Numbered from the stretch's first letter, positions 15,647 to 24,901 are shown. The stretch: DNA of 64,000 bases from Telluria sp042683405 (GCF_042683405.1 NZ_JBHUJS010000012.1:62001-126000), one strand, 5' to 3'. The notes: generated from the sequence alone by a model not told the origin. Program-made: numbers and translations.

Positions 15647-16318
15647 TTACCTCTGGATCTGGGTGGTGTCGGCTGCGCGGACCGCTGCGACAAAGTCGGC
15701 GATCATGGCAGCGTCCTTGATGCCCTTGCCGCGCTCGACGCCACTGCTGACGTCCACGGCGAACGGGCGTACGCGGTTAACCGCGCCAGTCGCGTTTTGC
15801 GCGTTCAAGCCACCACTTAAAACGACCCGAGGCGCGAGCTCGTTTGGAATAAGAGACCAATCAAAAACCTTTCCTGCGCCACCGTAGGCATCCACGTAGG
15901 TATCGAGCAACAGGCTCGAAAACAGCGGACTCGCGGCGCGGCATAGACGTTCGTATTCTAGCAAATCGGCGCCGGTGGTGTCGGGCTTTACGCGGAAGGC
16001 CTTGATCCAGGGGCGCGCGACCGACGTGGCCAGCGCGGCGCACTGCTCCGGGGTCTCGTCGCCATGGAATTGCAGCAGGCCGATGGGCGCCACGGCCAGC
16101 GCCGCGCGCACCTCTGCTTCGGTCGCGTTGACGAACAGCCCGGTGCTGGTCACGAATGGCGGCACCGCGGCGGCCAGCACTGCGGCCTGCTGGGCGCTCA
16201 CGTAGCGCGGGCTCTTTGGATAGAACACGAACCCGATCGCATCCGCGCCGCTCGCAACGGCAGCGCGAACGTCGTCGACGCGGGTCAGCCCGCAAATCTT
16301 GATCCGGGTACGATTCAT
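15647..16318 (-). CDS. trpF: Phosphoribosylanthranilate isomerase
   Basis: The 223-residue barrel begins MNRTRIKICGLTRVDDVRAA, where the cysteine is the general base. It continues with ADAIGFVFYPKSPRYVS, LLQFHGDETPEQC and the C-terminal PFAVDVSSGVERGKGIKD containing the general-acid aspartate. It converts N-phosphoribosylanthranilate to CdRP in tryptophan synthesis. It lies 10 bp after truA and 4 bp before trpB. Local GC content dips in the middle of the gene (about 15.8-15.9 kb) without disturbing the frame. Confidence 0.97.
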   Translation of the reverse strand: MNRTRIKICGLTRVDDVRAAVASGADAIGFVFYPKSPRYVSAQQAAVLAAAVPPFVTSTGLFVNATEAEVRAALAVAPIGLLQFHGDETPEQCAALATSVARPWIKAFRVKPDTTGADLLEYERLCRAASPLFSSLLLDTYVDAYGGAGKVFDWSLIPNELAPRVVLSGGLNAQNATGAVNRVRPFAVDVSSGVERGKGIKDAAMIADFVAAVRAADTTQIQR

Positions 16319-16328
16319 TGGAAAAAAG

Positions 16329-17126
16329 TCAGAACCAGGGCAAGGGGCTCAGCTTTTCCTGCGGCAGGCCCCATTTGTCATCGTACTCGATTTTGGCGAG
16401 GTACAGCCCGTCCGGCATGAAGGTCGGCGCGGCCAGGTTGCGGTCCTGCCCGGCCAGCACGCCGGCCATCCAGTCCGGCTCGTTGCGGCCGGTGCCGACG
16501 AAGATCAGGCTGCCGACGATATTGCGCACCATGTGGTGCAGGAAGGCCGATGCGCGCAGCGTAAAGACGATCAGGTCCCCGCGCCGCTCGATGCCGATCT
16601 CGTGCATCTGCTTGATGGGCGACTTGGCCTGGCATTCGGACGAGCGGAAGGCGGTAAAGTCGTGCGTGCCCAGCAGGTGGGCGGCGGCTTCGCGCATGCG
16701 CTCCACGTCCAGCGGGCGGAATACCCAGCCGGCCCGGCCATGCAGCAGCGAGGATGGCACCGCATGGTTGTACAGCACGTAGTGGTAGGTGCGCGAGCGC
16801 GCGGCAAAGCGCGCGTGGAACTCGTCGCCCTCGATGACCGGCAGCTCGTGCGCCCAGCGCACCACGATCGAATCGGGCAGGAAGGTGTTGGTGCCGCGCA
16901 CCCAGGACTGCGGCGCGCGCGCCAGGTCGGTGTCGAAATGGACCACCTGCTCGGTCGCGTGGACGCCGCGGTCGGTGCGGCCGGCGCAGGTGGTGGCCAG
17001 CTTCACGCACGCGAATTTTTCGAGTGCGATCTCCAGCCTGTCCTGCACGGTGTTGCGGTCTGTCTGTTTCTGGTAACCGTTCCAGGGCGTGCCGTCGTAC
17101 TGCACGCCGAGTGCGATCCGCTTCAT
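16329..17126 (-). CDS. truA: tRNA pseudouridine synthase TruA (positions 38-40)
   Basis: The 265-residue protein begins MKRIALGVQYDGTPWNGYQKQ and contains the catalytic aspartate in CAGRTDRGVHATEQVVHF, then FHARFAARSRTYHYVLYN and HMVRNIVGSLIFVG. It isomerises uridines 38-40 in the anticodon arm. The ATG overlaps the fimV stop by one base (TGATG). The order fimV–truA–trpF is conserved in Burkholderiales and pseudomonads. Confidence 0.97.
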   Translation of the reverse strand: MKRIALGVQYDGTPWNGYQKQTDRNTVQDRLEIALEKFACVKLATTCAGRTDRGVHATEQVVHFDTDLARAPQSWVRGTNTFLPDSIVVRWAHELPVIEGDEFHARFAARSRTYHYVLYNHAVPSSLLHGRAGWVFRPLDVERMREAAAHLLGTHDFTAFRSSECQAKSPIKQMHEIGIERRGDLIVFTLRASAFLHHMVRNIVGSLIFVGTGRNEPDWMAGVLAGQDRNLAAPTFMPDGLYLAKIEYDDKWGLPQEKLSPLPWF

Positions 17127-19966
17127 CAAACCAGCTGTTCGCGCAGTGCGCTTGCCTTTGCAACCTGGGCCGGGGTGCCGCCCTTGATCACTTCGTCGAC
17201 CAGTTCGCGCGCGCCTTCCTTGTCGCCGATCTCCTGGTAGGCGATGGCAAGATCCAGCTTGGTTTCCATTTCCATGTTTTCGGCGCCCGCTTCGATCGGC
17301 TCCGGCACGGCGGTCGCCTCTTCCGGCTCGCCCACGGCAGGCAGGTCCAGGTCCAGGCCAGACAGGTCGAACGATGGCGCAGCCGGTGCCGCCGCGGCAG
17401 GCGCCGGGGTGTCGGCCGATGCCGGCAGTTCGAGCGAGAACATGTCGGCGTCGAATTCGGACGGCTCCACCGCTTGCGCGGCAGGCGCAGGCTTGCCGGC
17501 CTGGTCGTCCACTTCCTGGGCAGCCAGGTCGAAGTCCATTGCGTCCAGGTCGAGCATTGCGTCCGGCAGGTCGGCGCCGGCCGTCGGGGTCGCGGCAGCC
17601 GGCTGGGCGGCCGGCAGTTCGGGCAGGTCCGGCAGGTCGAATTCGCGCGCCAGGTCGGCCATCGCCGCATCGTCGGCAGCCGCCGCAGGGGCGGTCGCCG
17701 GCATGAAGTCCAGGCTCAGGTCGTCCAGGCGGGCTTCCACCGGCTCTGCCGGGGTGTCCGCTTTCGTTTCGGCGGCAGGCGTATCGAAGGCCAGGTCGAA
17801 CGCCATGTCCGGCAGTTCGGCGCTGTCGGCGGGCTCCAGCTGGGGCTCTTCCTTCGCGGCAGGCGCGGCATCGGATGCCGGAACGGCGGTCGCATCCATG
17901 TCGAACGACAGGTCGGCCAGCGGCTCGAGCGGAGCGGCAGCGGCTTCCGGCGCAGGCGAGGCAGTCTTTTCAGGCTCGAACGACAGGCCGCCAAGGTCGA
18001 AGTCCAGCGTGTGCTCTTCTTCCTTCGGCTGGGCCGGGGCCTCGTCCAGCGGCAGCGCGGTAGCCATGTCGCGGCTCAGGTCCAGGTCCATTGGCGCTGC
18101 CGGGGAGGCGGTCAGCGCGTCGTCCAGTTCCTGCGTCAGCAGCGCCTGCTGATCGCGTTCCTCGGCCGATGGCGTGGCCGCCGGTGCGCCTGGCGCGCCG
18201 GCATACAGCGGATTGAGCGGGTCGATCGCCAGGCCCAGCGCCGCAGCTTGCGCCCAGTCGTCGCCGGTGCCCTTGGTGAGGCTGTAGATCTCGCCGGCCT
18301 GGGTTTCGAATGCGCGCTGGTCCTTGCGCGATGCGTAAATCTCCAGCAGCTTGAGGCGCACCGGCATGCGTTCCGGATGGGTGCGCAGCGCTTCCTTCAG
18401 GATTTCCTCGGCCTGGGCGTCGCGGCCATAGGCGATGTACACGTCCGCTTCGGCGACCGGATCGACTTCGTTGGTGTCGAGCTGGCTGGCCGATGGGGCG
18501 AAGCTGGAATTGAAGACGCTGTTGCTGGTGTCGACGCTCTGGCCGCCGGTTTCGGCGAACATGGACGGGGCCTGCTCGCTTGGCGCGCCGAGCGTGCTTG
18601 GCGCCAGGATCACGGCGTCTTCCACGGTCTTTTTGCGGCGCTTGCTGATCGCGTAGGCCGCGAGCAGCAGCGCCAGCAGCGCGCCGCCGATGTAGTGCAG
18701 GTTGCCGATGATGCTGTCGACCAGCGTCGGCTCGGCCACGGAGCGCTTCCTGTCCAGGCGCGCTTCGCGCTTCGGCTTGGCGGGCGCGGTGGCCGCAGGC
18801 TGCGCGGCCGGCGGCGGGGTTTGCGTCAGTTCGCCGGCCGGCGCGGTCGCGGGCGTGCCGCCCTTCACTGCCAGCAGCTGTTCCAGCTCGCTGACGTTGC
18901 GTTCGAGTTCCTTGACGCGCGCGGCTGCGTCGGCCAGCTCGCGCTCTTTGGCGATGCGCTCTTCCACGCCGGCGCTGCCGCCCTGGGCGGCGTCGCCTGC
19001 GGCTGGAGCGCGCGACAGGCGCAGCTGGTCCTTCGCTTCATTGACCGCGGTCGGACGCTCCTGCACGCGGGCCGTGATGCGGCCGGCGGCGGACTGCGAG
19101 GCTTCCGTCGCGCGCGACGGGTCGGCGCTGGCGACCTGGCCGGCCAGCTTGTTGCGGTAGGCGTTGAAGTCGGCGGCATGCGCGACCACGACGCCGCGCG
19201 CTTCGCCTTCGCCGGCGCCGCGGATCGCGTCGCTGTCCGGCACCGTGAGGATGGTGCCCGAACGCAGGCGGTTCATGTTATTGCCGATGAAGGCGTCCGG
19301 ATTGGCGCGGTACAGCGCCACCAGCATCACGTCGAGCGAGATGTCGGCCGGCCTGATTTCACGGGCGATCTTGCCCAGCGTGTCGCCGGCGCGCACGCGG
19401 TACTCGGTTTCGCCCTGGGCCGGCGCGGCCGGCTTGGCAGCCGCCGGCTGCGGCGCCGGGCGCTGCACCGGCGCGGCGGCGGGACGCTGTTCGGCCGGCT
19501 GGCGCACCGCTTGCGGCGCCACCTGCGCCGATTGCGTGGTGCGCAGTTCGGCCGGGTCGAGCAGGAAGGTGTATTCGCGCACCAGGCGGCCGTTGGCCCA
19601 CGACAGCTCGATCAGCATGTCCACGAAGGGCTCGTTGAGCGGCTGGCTGGAGGTGACGCGCACATACTGGCGGCCGTTGCGCTGGTCCACCGTAAATTGC
19701 AGCGACATCAGCGCCGGGTTGAATTCGATGTTGGCCGCGCGGAAGGCGTCGGCCGACGCGAGCTTGACTGCCAGTCCCTGTGCTTCCTCCGGCGCCACTG
19801 CCGTCAGCTCGATCTCGGCGCGCAGCGGCTGGCCAAGCGAGGACAGGACGGTCAGCTTGCCCAGGCCGGCGGCGTAGGCGGAGCCCGCAAGCAGCACGCT
19901 GGCGACGGCGCCCGTCATGGCTTTCAACGCGAACGACACGATCTGGGGACGATGTTTTACATGCAT
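17126..19966 (-). CDS. fimV: FimV/HubP polar hub protein
   Basis: This 946-residue protein has a signal peptide and the FimV N-terminal domain (GLGKLTVLSSLGQPLRAEIEL). Next comes a LysM peptidoglycan-binding domain near residues 170-225 (YRVRAGDTLGKIAREI, LRSGTILTVPD), a Glu-rich coiled coil with a leucine pattern, and one membrane helix (LHYIGGALLALLLAAYAI). The cytoplasmic part holds TPR-like repeats, a very acidic Ala/Asp/Leu-rich low-complexity region of about 350 residues, and the conserved FimV C-terminal motif (LDLAIAYQEIGDKEGARELVDEVI). FimV organises cell poles and is needed for type IV pilus twitching in pseudomonads. No Shine–Dalgarno is visible before the ATG at 19966; TTG at 19978 is an alternative start. 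Confidence 0.93.
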   Translation of the reverse strand: MHVKHRPQIVSFALKAMTGAVASVLLAGSAYAAGLGKLTVLSSLGQPLRAEIELTAVAPEEAQGLAVKLASADAFRAANIEFNPALMSLQFTVDQRNGRQYVRVTSSQPLNEPFVDMLIELSWANGRLVREYTFLLDPAELRTTQSAQVAPQAVRQPAEQRPAAAPVQRPAPQPAAAKPAAPAQGETEYRVRAGDTLGKIAREIRPADISLDVMLVALYRANPDAFIGNNMNRLRSGTILTVPDSDAIRGAGEGEARGVVVAHAADFNAYRNKLAGQVASADPSRATEASQSAAGRITARVQERPTAVNEAKDQLRLSRAPAAGDAAQGGSAGVEERIAKERELADAAARVKELERNVSELEQLLAVKGGTPATAPAGELTQTPPPAAQPAATAPAKPKREARLDRKRSVAEPTLVDSIIGNLHYIGGALLALLLAAYAISKRRKKTVEDAVILAPSTLGAPSEQAPSMFAETGGQSVDTSNSVFNSSFAPSASQLDTNEVDPVAEADVYIAYGRDAQAEEILKEALRTHPERMPVRLKLLEIYASRKDQRAFETQAGEIYSLTKGTGDDWAQAAALGLAIDPLNPLYAGAPGAPAATPSAEERDQQALLTQELDDALTASPAAPMDLDLSRDMATALPLDEAPAQPKEEEHTLDFDLGGLSFEPEKTASPAPEAAAAPLEPLADLSFDMDATAVPASDAAPAAKEEPQLEPADSAELPDMAFDLAFDTPAAETKADTPAEPVEARLDDLSLDFMPATAPAAAADDAAMADLAREFDLPDLPELPAAQPAAATPTAGADLPDAMLDLDAMDFDLAAQEVDDQAGKPAPAAQAVEPSEFDADMFSLELPASADTPAPAAAAPAAPSFDLSGLDLDLPAVGEPEEATAVPEPIEAGAENMEMETKLDLAIAYQEIGDKEGARELVDEVIKGGTPAQVAKASALREQLV

Positions 19967-20132
19967 AGTAGGAAGCAATTGAGTTTACAGGGGGCAAAAG
20001 CCCGTCTTCTGAGGGGCCAACATATCATCATGCTCTATGGCATGCAAGCATTCAGGGGGGAAATGACGGGGGCAGCCAACGTTCTCTGAGCATCGTAATA
20101 ACGGACTTGCCAAGAAGCTCAGGCTTTTGTCG

Positions 20133-20215
20133 CGTCATCCCCGCAAAAGCGGGGATCCATGCCGGGTTTGCCCTGGATGCAGCCCGGTACGGGTCCCCGC
20201 ATCCGCGGGGACGAT
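20133..20215. repeat. REP-like paired palindrome (copy 2)
   Basis: GTCATCCCCGC-AAAA-GCGGGGATCCATGC and the facing GGGTCCCCGC-ATCC-GCGGGGACGAT form two hairpins, with GGGTTTGCCC... and CCCGGTACGGG between. It lies just past the asd stop and before fimV on the minus strand. The architecture matches the element at 5375-5475, with a diverged stem sequence. Confidence 0.65.
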
Positions 20216-20223
20216 AGGCCTGG

Positions 20224-21348
20224 TCAGTCGAGCAGGATGCGCAGCATGCGCCGCAGCGGTTCCGCCGCGCCCCACAGCAGCTGGTCGCCCACCGTGAACG
20301 CGGACAGGTACTCGCCGCCCATCGACATCTTGCGCACGCGGCCCACCGGGATGCCCAGCTTGCCCGTGACCGCTGCCGGGGTCAGGTCGCGCATCGAGTC
20401 CTCGCGCGTGTTCGGCACCAGCTTCACCCACTGGTTGGCGGACGCGATGATGTCGTTGATTTCGTCCAGCGGCACGTCGCGCGCGAGCTTGATGGTCAGC
20501 GCCTGCGAGTGGCAGCGCATTGCGCCGATGCGCACACACAGGCCGTCCACCGGGATCGGCGCGCTGCCGAAGGCGGCGCCGCGGCCGAGGATCTTGTTGG
20601 TCTCGGCGCCGCCCTTCCATTCTTCCTTCGACTGGCCGTTGCCCAGGTCCTTGTCGATCCACGGGATCAGGTTGCCGGCCAGCGGCACGCCGAATTGCTT
20701 CGTTTCGTCGGCGCCCATGCCGTGCTGGGTCGAGAGCACACCGCGGTCGATCTCGAGGATCGCGGCGGCCGGATTGTCCAGCAGCGGACGCACGGCGGCG
20801 TTGATGGTGCCGAACTGGGTCAGCAGCTCGCGCATGTGCTGCGCGCCGCCGCCGGATGCCGCCTGGTAGGTCATGGACGTCATCCACTCCACCAGGTTGT
20901 GCTGGAACAGGCCGCCCAGGCCGATCAGCATGCACGACACGGTGCAGTTGCCGCCGATGTAGTTCTTCACGCCGCGGCCCAGCGCATCCTTGATCACATG
21001 CTGGTTGACCGGGTCGAGCACGATCACCGCGTCGTCGTTCATGCGCAGCGTCGACGCCGCGTCGATCCAGTAGCCGTTCCAGCCGGCCGCGCGCAGCTGC
21101 GGATAGACTTCGGACGTGTAATCGCCGCCCTGGCAGGAGATGATGATCTCGCACCTGGACAGCTCGGCGATGTCGGTCGCGGACTTGAGCGTGGTTTCGT
21201 TCTTCGCCATCGCGGGTGCCGCCCCGCCGGGGTTGGAGGTGGTGAAGAACAGCGGTTCGATGTGGGCGAAGTCGCCCTCTTCCTGCATGCGCTGCATGAG
21301 GACCGAGCCCACCATGCCGCGCCAGCCTACCAGGCCTACTAGTTTCAT
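20224..21348 (-). CDS. asd: Aspartate-semialdehyde dehydrogenase
   Basis: The 374-residue protein begins MKLVGLVGWRGMVGSVLMQRM (NADP-binding loop). It carries the catalytic cysteine in NYIGGNCTVSCMLIGLGGLF and the later active-site histidine region IGAMRCHSQALTIKL. It reduces aspartyl phosphate to the semialdehyde, the branch point to lysine/diaminopimelate, threonine and methionine. Start 21348 has AAGGA eight bases upstream; the TTG six bases earlier is less likely. It is of the E. coli-like class. It follows leuB by 26 bp, as in most Burkholderiales. Confidence 0.97.
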   Translation of the reverse strand: MKLVGLVGWRGMVGSVLMQRMQEEGDFAHIEPLFFTTSNPGGAAPAMAKNETTLKSATDIAELSRCEIIISCQGGDYTSEVYPQLRAAGWNGYWIDAASTLRMNDDAVIVLDPVNQHVIKDALGRGVKNYIGGNCTVSCMLIGLGGLFQHNLVEWMTSMTYQAASGGGAQHMRELLTQFGTINAAVRPLLDNPAAAILEIDRGVLSTQHGMGADETKQFGVPLAGNLIPWIDKDLGNGQSKEEWKGGAETNKILGRGAAFGSAPIPVDGLCVRIGAMRCHSQALTIKLARDVPLDEINDIIASANQWVKLVPNTREDSMRDLTPAAVTGKLGIPVGRVRKMSMGGEYLSAFTVGDQLLWGAAEPLRRMLRILLD

Positions 21349-21374
21349 CGTCAATCCTTGATTGGTTTAATTCG

Positions 21375-22445
21375 TTATGCGAGCGCCGCGACGACCGCGT
21401 CGCCCATCTGTCCGGTGCCGACCCGGGTGGTGCCGGGTTCGTAAATGTCGGGGGTGCGCAGGCCCTGCGCCAGCACGCTGCGCACCGCATCCTCGATGCG
21501 CGCGGCCTGCTGCTCGCGGCCCAGCGAATAACGCAGCATCATCGCGGCCGACAGGATGGTCGCCAGCGGATTGGCGATGCCCTGCCCCGCGATGTCCGGC
21601 GCGGAGCCGTGCGAGGGCTCGTACAGGCCCTTGCCGCCTGCGTCCAGCGATGCCGAGGGCAGCATGCCGATCGAGCCGGTCAGCATGGCCGCGCAGTCGG
21701 ACAGGATGTCGCCGAACATATTGCCGGTGACGATCACGTCGAACTTTTTGGGCGCGCGCACCAGCTGCATTGCGGCATTATCGACGTACATGTGCTCCAG
21801 CTGGACGTCGCGGTAGTCACCGTGTACGTCGATCACGATCTCGCGCCAGAACTGGAAGGTCTCCAGCACGTTGGCCTTGTCCACGCTGGTCACGCGGCCA
21901 TGGCGCTTGCGCGCGGCCTGGAACGCCACGTGCGCGATGCGGCGGATTTCGCTTTCGGCATAGCGCATGGTGTCGAAGCCTTCGCGCTCGCCCTTGAACG
22001 GGCCGTCCGGGCACTCGCGCACGCCGCGCGGCTTGCCGAAGTAGATGTCGCCGGTCAGCTCGCGCACGATCAGGATGTCGAGGCCGGACACCACCTCGGG
22101 CTTGAGCGTGGACGCGCCGGCCAGTTCCGGATACAGGATCGCGGGCCGCAGGTTGGCGAACAGCTGCAGTTCGCGGCGCAGGCCGAGGATGGCCTGCTCG
22201 GGACGCAGCGCGCGCTCCAGGTGGTCGTAGCGGTAATCGCCGACCGCGCCGAACAGCACCGCGTCCGCTTCGCGCGCCAGCTGCAGCGTCGCTTCCGGCA
22301 GCGGATGGCCGGCTGCGGCATAGCCCGCGCCGCCTACCGGCGCCTGTTCCATCTCGAACGGCTCGCCCAGCGCGCGCAGCACTTTCACGGCCTGCGCCAC
22401 GATCTCGGGCCCGATGCCGTCACCCGGCAGGATGGCGATTTTCAT
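21375..22445 (-). CDS. leuB: 3-isopropylmalate dehydrogenase
   Basis: The 356-residue protein begins MKIAILPGDGIGPEIVAQAVKVL. It has VRELTGDIYFGKPRG, the tyrosine-containing RIAHVAFQAARKR segment, the catalytic lysine in VTSVDKANVLET and the NAD/metal motif PSHGSAPDIAGQGIANP. It oxidises 3-isopropylmalate in leucine synthesis. It lies 10 bp after leuD and 26 bp before asd. Confidence 0.98.
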   Translation of the reverse strand: MKIAILPGDGIGPEIVAQAVKVLRALGEPFEMEQAPVGGAGYAAAGHPLPEATLQLAREADAVLFGAVGDYRYDHLERALRPEQAILGLRRELQLFANLRPAILYPELAGASTLKPEVVSGLDILIVRELTGDIYFGKPRGVRECPDGPFKGEREGFDTMRYAESEIRRIAHVAFQAARKRHGRVTSVDKANVLETFQFWREIVIDVHGDYRDVQLEHMYVDNAAMQLVRAPKKFDVIVTGNMFGDILSDCAAMLTGSIGMLPSASLDAGGKGLYEPSHGSAPDIAGQGIANPLATILSAAMMLRYSLGREQQAARIEDAVRSVLAQGLRTPDIYEPGTTRVGTGQMGDAVVAALA

Positions 22446-22455
22446 GGTGTCCTTT

Positions 22456-23100
22456 TCAGATGACGTTGGCCAGCCACGGCTGCGCGGCCAGGCGGCGCGC
22501 TTCGAAGGCGCGGATCTCGCCGGCATGCTGCAAAGTCAGGCCGATGTCGTCCAGGCCGTTCAGCAGGCAGTGCTTGCGGAACGCATCGACCTCGAAACGC
22601 CAGGCCGTGCCATCGGGCGCCGTAACCTGCTGCCGCTCCAGGTCCACCACCAGGCGGTAGCCCGGCGTGGCCTGCACGGCCTGGAACAGCTGCTCCACCT
22701 CGTCCTCGGACAGCACGACCGGCAGCAGGCCGTTCTTGAAGCAGTTGTTGTAGAAGATGTCGGCGAAGCTGGGCGCGATCATGACGCGAAAACCGTACTG
22801 CTGCAGCGCCCACGGCGCGTGCTCGCGCGAGGAGCCGCAGCCGAAGTTCTTGCGCGCCAGGAGGATCGAGGCGCCCTGGTAGCGCGGCTGGTTCAGCACG
22901 AACTCCGGGTTGAGCGGGCGCGCCGCATTGTCCATGCCCGGTTCGCCGTGGTCGAGGTAGCGCCACTCGTCGAACAGGTTGGGCCCGAAACCGGTCCGGT
23001 GGATCGATTTCAGGAACTGCTTCGGGATGATGGCGTCGGTATCGACGTTGGCGCGGTCGAGCGGCGCGACCAGGCCTTCGTGCTGGATCAGTTTTTCCAT
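22456..23100 (-). CDS. leuD: 3-isopropylmalate dehydratase small subunit
   Basis: The 214-residue protein begins MEKLIQHEGLVAPLDRANVDTDAIIPKQFL and contains the swivelling-domain signature NFGCGSSREHAPWAL and APSFADIFYNNCFKNGLLP. With LeuC it isomerises 2- to 3-isopropylmalate. It is 45 bp downstream of the small entericidin-like gene and 10 bp before leuB. Confidence 0.98.
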   Translation of the reverse strand: MEKLIQHEGLVAPLDRANVDTDAIIPKQFLKSIHRTGFGPNLFDEWRYLDHGEPGMDNAARPLNPEFVLNQPRYQGASILLARKNFGCGSSREHAPWALQQYGFRVMIAPSFADIFYNNCFKNGLLPVVLSEDEVEQLFQAVQATPGYRLVVDLERQQVTAPDGTAWRFEVDAFRKHCLLNGLDDIGLTLQHAGEIRAFEARRLAAQPWLANVI

Positions 23101-23145
23101 GTGCTTGCGTCCGGATGGGGCCTCCCGCTCGCGCGGGACGGCCGG

Positions 23146-23268
23146 TTAACGGCGGCCGACGCCTTCGACTGCCTGGCCGGCCTTCTGCACGTCCTTGCCG
23201 ATGCCTTCGATGGTGTTGCAGCCTGCGAGGACGAATGCGACGGCGGCGAGTGCGAACAGTTTTTTCAT
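23146..23268 (-). CDS. Entericidin-like small lipoprotein
   Basis: This 40-residue frame begins MKKLFALAAVAFVLAGCN, a lipoprotein signal with the lipobox LAGC. It ends TIEGIGKDVQKAGQAVEGVGRR, the entericidin A/B pattern. It is too short for ordinary length cut-offs. It lies between leuC (15 bp) and leuD (45 bp), so it should be cotranscribed with leucine genes. A leuC–entericidin–leuD order is, to my knowledge, frequent in Burkholderiales. The role is unknown; entericidins of E. coli were described as a toxin/antidote pair, but only one is present here. Confidence 0.85.
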   Translation of the reverse strand: MKKLFALAAVAFVLAGCNTIEGIGKDVQKAGQAVEGVGRR

Positions 23269-23283
23269 TGATTTACTCCTGGA

Positions 23284-24693
23284 TTAAGAATGTGCGTGCA
23301 GTGCGCGCACGTCGACGAAATGGCCCGCGATGCCGGCGGCTGCCGCCATCGCAGGAGAGACGAGATGGGTGCGGCCGCCGGGTCCCTGGCGGCCTTCGAA
23401 ATTGCGGTTCGAGGTCGAGGCGCAGCGCTCGCCCGGCTCGAGCCGGTCGGCGTTCATGGCCAGGCACATCGAGCAGCCCGGGTCGCGCCATTCGAAGCCC
23501 GCGTCGATGAACACGCGGTCGAGGCCTTCGCGCTCGGCCTGTTCCTTGACCAGGCCGGAGCCCGGCACCACCATGGCCAGGCGCACGCCGGGCGCGCGCT
23601 GGCGGCCTCGCACCACGTCGGCGGCCGCGCGCAGGTCCTCGATGCGCGAGTTGGTGCACGAACCGATGAACACCTTGTCGATGCGGATGTCGCCGATGGG
23701 CGTATTGGGCGCCAGGTCCATGTAGCGCAGCGCTTTTTCGATCGCTTCGCGGCGCACGCTGTCGGGCTCCTGCGCAGGATCGGGCACGCGGCCATCGATG
23801 GCGGCGACCATCTCGGGCGAGGTGCCCCACGTAACTTGCGGCCGGATGGCGGCGGCGTCGAGCACGACCACCTGGTCGAAGCGCGCGCCCGGGTCGGAAT
23901 GCAGCGTGCGCCAGCAGGCGACCGCCTGGTCCCATTGCGCGCCCTGCGGCGCGAACGGACGGCCCTTGATGTAGTCGATGGTGGTGTCGTCCACCGCGAT
24001 CATGCCGGCGCGGGCGCCGGCCTCGATGGCCATGTTACAGACCGTCATGCGCCCTTCCATCGACAGCGCGCGGATCGCCTCGCCGCCGAATTCGATCGCA
24101 TAGCCGGTGCCGCCCGCCGTGCCGATCGTGCCGATCACGGCCAGCACGATGTCCTTGGCCGTCACGCCGGCGCCAGGCTGGCCGTCGATCCGCACCAGCA
24201 TCGATTTCGACTTGCGCGTGACCAGGGTCTGCGTGGCCAGCACGTGCTCGACTTCGGAGGTGCCAATGCCGTGCGCGAGCGCGCCGAACGCGCCGTGCGT
24301 GGAGGTGTGCGAATCGCCGCACACGACCGTCATGCCGGGCAGCGTGGCGCCCTGCTCGGGGCCGATCACGTGCACGATGCCCTGGCGCTTGTCGTTCATG
24401 TCGAAGTAGGTCAGGCCGTAGCGCCGGGCATTGCTGTCGAGGGTCTCGACCTGCAGGCGCGAGACCGGGTCGGCGATGCCGCCGGCGCGGCCGGCGGTGG
24501 GCACGTTGTGGTCGGCCACCGCCAGGTTGGCGGACACGCGCCACGGCTGGCGGCCGGCGTCGCGCAGGCCGTCGAATGCCTGGGGACTGGTCACTTCATG
24601 CACCAGGTGGCGGTCGATGTACAGCAGCGCGGTGCCGTCGGCGTCCTCCCGCACAACGTGGGATTCCCAGAGTTTGTCGTAGAGCGTCTTCAT
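23284..24693 (-). CDS. leuC: 3-isopropylmalate dehydratase large subunit
   Basis: The 469-residue aconitase-family protein begins MKTLYDKLWESHVVREDADG. It shows VVCGDSHTSTHGAFGALAHGIGTSEVEHVLATQ and the [4Fe-4S] ligands: Cys in FIGSCTNSRIEDLR and the pair in WRDPGCSMCLAMN. With LeuD it isomerises isopropylmalate in the cytoplasm. It is the first gene of the leu–asd–fimV–tru–trp run on the minus strand. Its upstream region, shared with a divergent protease gene, is rich in TTGCA/TGCAA motifs. Confidence 0.98.
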   Translation of the reverse strand: MKTLYDKLWESHVVREDADGTALLYIDRHLVHEVTSPQAFDGLRDAGRQPWRVSANLAVADHNVPTAGRAGGIADPVSRLQVETLDSNARRYGLTYFDMNDKRQGIVHVIGPEQGATLPGMTVVCGDSHTSTHGAFGALAHGIGTSEVEHVLATQTLVTRKSKSMLVRIDGQPGAGVTAKDIVLAVIGTIGTAGGTGYAIEFGGEAIRALSMEGRMTVCNMAIEAGARAGMIAVDDTTIDYIKGRPFAPQGAQWDQAVACWRTLHSDPGARFDQVVVLDAAAIRPQVTWGTSPEMVAAIDGRVPDPAQEPDSVRREAIEKALRYMDLAPNTPIGDIRIDKVFIGSCTNSRIEDLRAAADVVRGRQRAPGVRLAMVVPGSGLVKEQAEREGLDRVFIDAGFEWRDPGCSMCLAMNADRLEPGERCASTSNRNFEGRQGPGGRTHLVSPAMAAAAGIAGHFVDVRALHAHS

Positions 24694-24762
24694 CGATCGG
24701 CGTGCGTGGCAGGCAAAAGGGCGAATTTGATTATGCCATCAATTGTGCACTGCGGCACAGCC

Positions 24763-24901
24763 TTGCAAAAAGTTCCGCCGGGGTGGCGCATATTTCCTTG
24801 CATTATCGCCCATGCAATTATTATTTGCATAATTCAGCCGTTGCCCATAGGTCCTTTGCAATTTTGCACCGGAATGCAAATAATCTTCAGTACATACTGA
24901 A
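24763..24901. promoter_or_regulatory. Cluster of TTGCA/TGCAA motifs and two palindromes between leuC and protease 1
   Basis: Seven TTGCA or TGCAA pentamers occur at 24763, 24798, 24813, 24825, 24856, 24864 and 24875. Two of them form the perfect inverted repeat ATGCAA-N7-TTGCAT (24812-24830). A second palindrome, TTCAGTA-CA-TACTGAA, is at 24886-24901. The region is AT-rich compared with its surroundings and lies between divergent genes. It may bind a regulator of leuC, of the protease, or both. Confidence 0.5.

Noticed and set aside
17024..20089. Open frame of more than 1000 codons on the plus strand opposite fimV
   Set aside because: It is an Arg/Gly/Val-rich shadow created by the low-complexity, GC-rich fimV sequence. 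FimV on the minus strand has clear domains, while the shadow has none.
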